Positions 58,165-64,000 of a stretch of DNA of 64,000 nt are shown here, piece by piece. The translations under genes were made by a program, and so were the position numbers. The stretch is taken from contig JAZHRO010000073.1 in the NCBI GenBank assembly GCA_037157565.1, positions 11,848,501 through 11,912,500 on the forward strand. The letters run 5' to 3'. The DNA is from Thalassia testudinum. Lineage: Eukaryota; Streptophyta; Magnoliopsida; Alismatales; Hydrocharitaceae. A model generated the notes under the pieces. It did no database searches. It saw only the letters and a list, made by a program, of their open reading frames with translations, and was not told where the DNA came from. Within the stretch, counting starts at the first letter, position 1; each line of letters starts with the position of its first letter.

Positions 58165-58839
58165 AATTAGTATAGGTGCCTTATACAAAAAAAGGTAAAT
58201 ATGAACTTTGTTGAGGGTATATATATAAATCCAACATATACATATGTCAATCCATGGTTATAATGTTCATTTATGTTAGAAAAAAGGCTAATGTACAAGT
58301 ATTGAGATATATAGAGGAGATTTACCTCAAAACTCAATAATGAAAGAGTATTGATTTTTTTCCCTTATGTTTTCCCTTGATTTTTTTCATGTTTCAAATA
58401 GGTTTTATAGAGTAAAAAGGCCACCAACAACACTAATAGTGTCCAATTCATTTTGGACATTTCACACTCCATTTTGAATAAGTAGGGGTATGGATGTAAA
58501 TGCTTAACGTTTCACTGTTAGCATTGATGGTGTTACTACAATATTCTTGGAATATTCCCTCCAAACCAATAGTGACTTAACCGAAGGCACTGAGCATGTT
58601 TGGTTAGCAAGTTTTTAGGGGCATAGATTTAATAATAAGCTATTAAGAGGTATTGATGTAATTAGAAATGATTATAGGAATATGGTTGTAAAAATCCCAA
58701 AAAAATCTTATAACACTCTTTTACAAAAACCTAAAAATGTACTTCCAAGAAAATGACATGAAGAGCCCGAGAGTACAAGAACTTTTTCTCGTTTTTCGTT
58801 ATTCTGAAGACTCTATGTTCGTAAATATTATCTATATAT
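58165..58839. other. AT-rich spacer
   Basis: No gene, repeat or LTR boundary recognised. Confidence 0.3.
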
Positions 58840-59175
58840 GGGTAAAATGTACCTACCCCCAATGCTTTTAACTTCAACTACCAATCACAATTCATTATAA
58901 AATTTTGGGCATTCACTATATGAATATAACTAAGAATTACATAGAATTTCAATTTAATCGAACAATACCATCCTCTCCATCAATAATGCCAAATTTTCAA
59001 CCACTAAAATAGTGCTAAAAATCAACCCTGCTTGATGAAGAGATTAAGGGTCATCGGTTCGAATGAAATTTGAAACACATCCTTCTTAAATTAATTAACT
59101 TCAATCCCCAAAGTTTCATGGCAATATGTGATCCGTAGATAAAGTTAAAAGCATGAAGGGACCCAATTGTTTCCC
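58840..59175. mobile_element. Fold-back MITE-like unit
   Basis: Imperfect terminal inverted repeats of about 60 bp. The left arm starts GGGTAAAATGTACC and the right arm, on the other strand, GGGAAACAATTGGGTCC; both share ATGCTTTTAACTT further in. The centre (about 58900-59110) has no gene. The TSD is unclear. The superfamily is not assigned. Confidence 0.55.
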
Positions 59176-59454
59176 TCCTTGGGGTAGCCACATTATACCA
59201 TATATATAGAGAGAGAGAGAGAGGGAGAAACTATCACCAAGCACAATGCTCACAAATCATCCAAGAAGCCTAGAGTGGTGACCATTGGATTTCACAACTC
59301 TTGATAAAACCACTCCACTATATTGTAAGTGGTTTCAACCCACCCACACAAATCATCAATTAATTTTGGAAATATTCAATCATAATTATCGTAATATATA
59401 TGGAATATTCTAATGAATTCTCTAAAATTATGCATTAACTGCATTGCTCGATTG
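59176..59454. other. GA run and short direct repeat
   Basis: GA run at 59209-59224, then a block GAGAAACTATCACCAAGCAC... with a related copy at about 60145-60215 (GGGAGACCCTATTCACCAAG...). Both copies follow a microsatellite and include GTGTCATC or GTGACC then CATTGGAT. Confidence 0.5.
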
Positions 59455-59745
59455 TATTATAACTATATATGGTTGTATTGTAATTTCTTCTACCATAATG
59501 TGTTTTGTAATAATGGTATATTACAACTTGTTCCACTTTATAATACAAGTTCTTGCATATATATATTGCAAATCAGTTTTCACTTGTAATACAAATTTTG
59601 CAACTATATACGTTGTTTTACAGTTACTTCTAGGACAACGTGTTTTTTATTGACATTCTATTACGACGTATCTCAATTTATAATACAAGGTTTTGCATAT
59701 ATTACGAATCAGCTTTCATTTGTAATACAAATTTTCGTACTTATA
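59455..59745. repeat. 140-bp tandem repeat, two diverged units
   Basis: TTTATAATACAAG starts at 59537 and 59677. Upstream and downstream context (GTGTTTT..., TTGCATAT..., TTGTAATACAAATTTT) repeats with the same 140-bp offset. Strongly diverged and AT-rich. Confidence 0.7.
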
Positions 59746-60363
59746 TTAGAAGCAACACTAATAATACAAGTTTGCACTACAAGCAATTCTAAGTTATTAC
59801 TTGTATTACAACTGCATGTATAACACATTCTACTTCGCTAATTATTATTTTACATGTATTATTTTTTATACTACAAACTTCCTTCTTGTATTACCAACTA
59901 ATTCGTACGTCTATTTTTCGAATATATACTTAAATTAGCCTTAATTTCATTTTATCTTTTCAAATAGTTTTCAAAGGCCATTATTATCAGTTGTTTTCAA
60001 AATCACTTCTATTAACATAGGTGGTATTATTTACTTTCATGTGTCCGTCATCTAATAGATCATAATTAATGCTCATGGCCTATTTTGTAGGTACTATGCT
60101 TTCTAGATATGACCCTTATATATATATATATATATATATATACATGGGAGACCCTATTCACCAAGTGCAGTGCTTAAAAATAATTAAATAAGCACAACGT
60201 GTCATCCATTGGATGCAGATCTCACGATCATAACAAATTCCATCTATATTAACGAAAGTGATTTTGCATTACAATGTAAATAAAGGAAGTTGCCAAAACA
60301 ATAAAACTTCAACAAATGAAATATAAGAAAACTTCCTAAAAAAAAGATGCATCGTATCTCAAT
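59746..60363. other. AT-rich spacer with TA run
   Basis: TA run at about 60116-60141 and the second copy of the short direct repeat (about 60145-60215). No gene seen. Confidence 0.4.
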
Positions 60364-62570
60364 TGATACGTGAAAATTTAGCAAAGGAAAAACTTACGTC
60401 GTAGTATGTTGTAAAATTTCGTGATCAGATAAAAATAATTGAGACTTCGTGAGTCCTAGGTCAAATATAGGAAGGCAAATGTATTGATTTCAAATCTACA
60501 TTTGGTTTTATGTATTTTTGGTATTTTCACCTTTGTATTTTTATGTAATTTGTATAAATAGAATAACATATGAAAGCTACACTAAGCAATAGAATAGAGA
60601 GAGAGGGAGAGATAAAACTAATATACTGAAAGCAAGATACTATTTGTTACAATCGAATACAAAATCAATGACTATTGCTAGAAATAAAGCTACACTAAAA
60701 AGCAGAAAAAGATAGAGACAACAGAAAGAATCTGCCTAGACAGCTACTTGGGAGATGAATGACAATGCCTGGATGACGAGGAATGAAGACGAAGAACGGG
60801 GAATGGAGTTGGAGGAAGAAGATGCAAAGCGTGGCGACATCGAAGTAATCCACTTCCTAGAACAGGGGTGAGAGGACGGGTGGTGGGAGCTCCATGAACA
60901 GGGGTGAGAGGAGGGACTAAAAATTATTTTCTAACTCTAATGGAGCTTCCCAAGGGCTTAGGACACTAGAATTAGAGCTCAAAAGGAGTTTCCAAGCTCT
61001 AAAGGGGGATAAGTGGGAGTCGGAAGGGATGAGAGGCTAAGGAGGGCTTGGTAGGGCTTATATAGAGATGAGGAGGGAGCTATGCTCGACCAAATCGCGC
61101 ACAAGGGGGCACAAACCATGCACTTACACAATCATCGCGCTCAATGCCCATGCACGGCACGCGCATACAACACTGTTGCAATGCAAGTGAGGCAAGGGAG
61201 AACAATAGTCGTAGGATCTTGGATGGAGGGCCCTGATCGTGTGCAACCGTGCCCTTAAGATCACACATATTGTGCCCTCAGCCATTCGTGGCACCACGTG
61301 GCCAAACCACAGCCACTAATCGCATGCCATAATCGCACTCCATCTGTGCCCTATTGACATGATCACATCTCCACTGCTCATCTTGCATCAAACAATCGAA
61401 TTGAGGCGCCAAGCGGAGGGGTTGACGAATGCATTGAGTCTCAAATGCACATCTTGCACTTACAAGTGGCGTTCGAGACCACTGTGCTATTGCATGAGGT
61501 GGGCGACCATCGACCATTGGATTTTGATCCAACGGTTGAGAGTCATTACACTGGTGTCTGCTGGTGCTGTGAAAGCCCTACGAGGATGCTTCTCGGTTGT
61601 TGGATCATGATCCAATGGCTGAGACTTTGCATGAGGGTGTGCCTTTGGATGAATGAGGCATGGGCATTGGATGAGAATCTAATGGTCCAGACTAGCGAGC
61701 ATGGATGAGGGAGAGCTTGCATAGGTGCTGTGGATGGCTATGGTGGCACCACATGGCACCACCAAAGCCATTCATCTTCTAATTCTTGTAGATGATGCTA
61801 TAGACTCTGATTGGGGTGATTTTGGATGCATTGGTCTTCTATCGTCGCCCTGATCAGATCCGTATGGTTAGATTCCTCATTTAAGGCCTATTTGTGTGTC
61901 ATCCTGTGCCCTAGACATTAATAGAGATGAATAAATACATGAATTATAGGAGTTACTTTAGATGCGTGATGATGAATGTTATGCATTATTTACAATGCTA
62001 AATGCAACAACTTAGCTTAAGAACATGCATAAGAGGCATTTTCTCATAAAATAATGAGTATCTATCATCGATGAATCAACATTCTATAAATAGGTCATGA
62101 ACTAATTCCTTGAATTTCTTAATGCAAACATCATTAATGGAAAGACAAAATTATATGAAATGAAGAAGGAAACGACACACAAGTCTCGCTAGTGGAATCT
62201 TAAAAGCAATGTAACATACAAGTTAGAAATGCAAAATAATTGTAACAATGATGAACATGTGTTGTAATATCAAGATATGCTTGTAACAATTGTGCATTGG
62301 TGTTGTAACAATTGAAATGAGTTTTGTAACTGTTTACAAGGCGAAATCGAGTTTTAAAATAAAGCATTGTAATATAGCTGAAATCGCTTTGAAAATAAAT
62401 GAATTTTATTACTCGAAGTTTAAGTCCGAGGTTGAACAAAGGGAGCAAATGAAATTCATGCACTAAACTCAATGAATGCAATTTGAACACATAATATTAC
62501 TAAAAAATCTAATGAAAAATGTAAAGCATGAATATATGGATAAAATGTAGCAAAAAATATAAATGAAGAC
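60364..62570 (-). mobile_element. Gypsy-type LTR relic, minus strand
   Basis: The low end TGATACGTGAAAA at 60364 gives, on the minus strand, ...CACGTATCA. A U5 motif GCCTTCCTATATTTGACCTAG (minus, 60457-60477) lies 93 nt before it. A TATA box ATATAAGCCC on the minus strand is at about 61056-61065. The stretch 61400-61900 matches the U3 of the LTR at 43151-45627 in reverse (for example CTGATCAGGGCGACGAT and the GATCCAA/TTGGATC inverted repeat). The upstream limit is not resolved. Confidence 0.5.
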
Positions 62571-62589
62571 TTAATCAGACATCTTAAAA

Positions 62590-62945
62590 TCATATGCTAC
62601 AGTGCTTTCTTCTTCTCTGATTTTTCCTGCAATCTTTCTTCTTCTTCCTTTCTTTCTTTGGCTTTGATTCTTTCTTCTCTTTGTCTTCTCTTTTCTTTAC
62701 CTTCTCCGTCTTCTTCTTTCTTCTTTCCTTGGCTCCCTTCTCTCTTTCACTTCTTTCTTCACGGTTCTTCTTTCCTTCTTCTTTCTTCTTTGCAATCCTT
62801 AGCCTCTACCTTCTTCTTTGGCTTCTTTCTTCCTCTCTAGCTCTTCTTCCTTAGCTTCCTTTCCTTAGCTTCCACTTCAGCTTCCTCCTTCTTCTTACTT
62901 GGCTTCACCCTCGACTTCTTCTTCCTCTTTTTCTCCTGAAAGCAA
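62590..62945. repeat. Polypyrimidine tract (CTT-rich)
   Basis: About 350 bp almost free of purines on the plus strand (TTCTTC, TTTCTTT, CTTCTC mixtures). Short frames within it are low complexity. Confidence 0.85.
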
Positions 62946-63053
62946 AACCTACCCCTACCCTCCCCCACAATTTCTCTTCTCCTTTCTCTCTTAGGTTATG
63001 CTCTCCCAAAGCCTTCTTGGGTTATCGGGTCGGATATGCGCACTCGGGACCAG

Positions 63054-63211
63054 GCCCACCAGCATGCGTGGTGGGCAAGGAGTGCACAGGCCAGTCGGGT
63101 ATACAAGTTAGAGCCAGGTCTGTAGGTAGTGGGGTCATGGACAAGGCGATAGGTGAGTGGGACCTCACCCCGTGGTCAGGAGGCGATAAGCCCCTGACAT
63201 CGCCTCCTGAC
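63054..63211. other. Three consecutive perfect hairpins
   Basis: Stem 1 GCCCACCA/TGGTGGGC (63054-63076, loop 7). Stem 2 GGTGAG/CTCACC (63152-63169, loop 6). Stem 3 GTCAGGAGGCGAT/ATCGCCTCCTGAC, 13 bp (63175-63211, loop 11). They lie within 160 bp of GC-rich DNA just after the polypyrimidine tract. Confidence 0.8.
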
Positions 63212-64000
63212 ACTTTTTCACTTTATATCACAGCTTCCGTACACTATCTTCGGAGGAGGGACCATGTTGTCCTACCTTACTTCGCAGGCACCCACAGCGG
63301 ATGTCTTCACAAATTGCAACAGCTACGTGGGATGTTGACTCCAATTGCTGGGCTGAGGGTGTGCGCGAAGGAAACCCGCACGACCTGGGACCTGGAGCCT
63401 GGGGCCTAGAGCCTGGGATGAAGCTCTCAGGCTTGTTTCGTGCTCCGTCAATGGCGACGAGGGCCTGAACCCTGCCAATAAGAAAATGGCCTTACGGCCT
63501 CATCACAACACACAAGGAACTTCGCCTAAACACGGCGAAGGTGGGATGGTGGTCAGCGTGGCGTGGGGTGGCTTGAGCGTGCATTCTTAGGTCACCCTGT
63601 GCATGTGAATATGGAATGAGGGGTTTGTGTCAGTGAGGTGTGGTGGTGCTCGTGAGGTAGGTGGCATGGTGGATGAAGGCATGGAGCGGCGAGAACACCT
63701 CGCTAGTGGTCTTGCCGAAGGTGGAGAAGGTGCTGGTGATTTGTGGTGTCGAGGGATAGTTTTAAGAAAGAAAGAGGGGGAATAGGAAGAGGAGGGAGAG
63801 AGGAAGTATCTGACCTGGTCTAAGGACGAAGGGGACATGTATGGCAGATGGCTAGTGTTTGTCATCGTCGGAGATGAAGCTCTCCGTAGGTGAGGCAGCA
63901 GCAATGATAGGGGCAAAGGCGGCATCAGGCTGGTATGGCTGACGTGGAAGAATGAGAGGAAGGTAGCCCAACCACTGGTATTGTGGTTGGGCGACGAGAT
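63212..64000. other. GC-rich window end without recognised gene
   Basis: A 130-codon plus frame (63017-63409) and a 112-codon minus frame (63587-63925, P/S-rich) exist but show no known domain. They are consistent with LTR-type DNA. Nothing further can be supported. Confidence 0.35.

Noticed and set aside
59041..59080. Possible tRNA or SINE B box (GGTTCGAATG)
   Set aside because: No A box at proper spacing and no cloverleaf; it lies inside the MITE-like unit.
63017..63409. 130-codon plus-strand frame as a host gene
   Set aside because: No domain, no splice context, and its DNA is dominated by hairpins; codon content looks compositional.

Overview
The window looks like gene-poor nuclear DNA from a flowering plant, probably heterochromatic. 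The evidence is plant Ty3/gypsy and Ty1/copia retrotransposon proteins, tRNA-Asp and tRNA-iMet primer-binding sites, a PIF/Harbinger DNA transposon with plant-style introns, and long TA microsatellites. The species cannot be named from sequence alone. No intact host gene was found. Every recognisable protein-coding region is broken by frameshifts or stops, so nearly all annotation is of mobile elements, their LTRs and their relics.

Left block (1-24736): a nest of Athila-type Ty3/gypsy elements. A plus-strand element enters from the left (integrase 3-850, 3' LTR 2211-5005). It seems to have landed inside a minus-strand relative (protease and gag 5006-7955, tRNA-Asp PBS 9312-9329, 5' LTR 9339-11658). 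That relative in turn cuts a third LTR of the same family (11659-11921 plus 23057-24736). A different, full-length minus-strand Athila-type element (11922-23056, LTRs of 1609 and 1654 bp, TSD ATATA) sits in the TA tract of that third LTR. Its gag, protease, RT, RNase H and integrase are all readable but carry many lesions.

Middle block (24737-30842): a dead PIF/Harbinger transposon on the minus strand (DDE nuclease 25049-26100, Myb/SANT-like partner 26599-27643, each with one short intron), then AT-rich DNA without recognised genes.

Right-centre block (30843-53683): five nested insertion levels. A Tekay/Del-like element with 3-kb LTRs and almost no coding core (30843-53683) holds a SIRE-type copia element (38338-53418) in its 3' LTR. 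The gag of that copia element is split by an LTR-type insertion (40882-50228). That insertion holds a second LTR-like unit (41374-46128), which holds a third (43151-45627).

Right block (53684-64000): a solo LTR with a perfect TSD (53823-55983) lying within a decayed GRF zinc-finger gene (coding remnant 55989-56311), a copia-type solo LTR (56328-58164), a fold-back MITE-like unit (58840-59175), a 140-bp tandem repeat, another minus-strand LTR relic (from 60364), a polypyrimidine tract and a run of strong hairpins (63054-63211).

The most interesting signals are structural. Short hairpins recur at fixed landmarks of the gypsy elements, and paired bases change together between families. A conserved U5 motif lies 90-145 nt from the end of six or seven different LTRs. 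Arrays of the palindrome GACGTC occur in LTRs of unrelated families. All nesting and TSD calls were made by eye; no alignment or database search was run.
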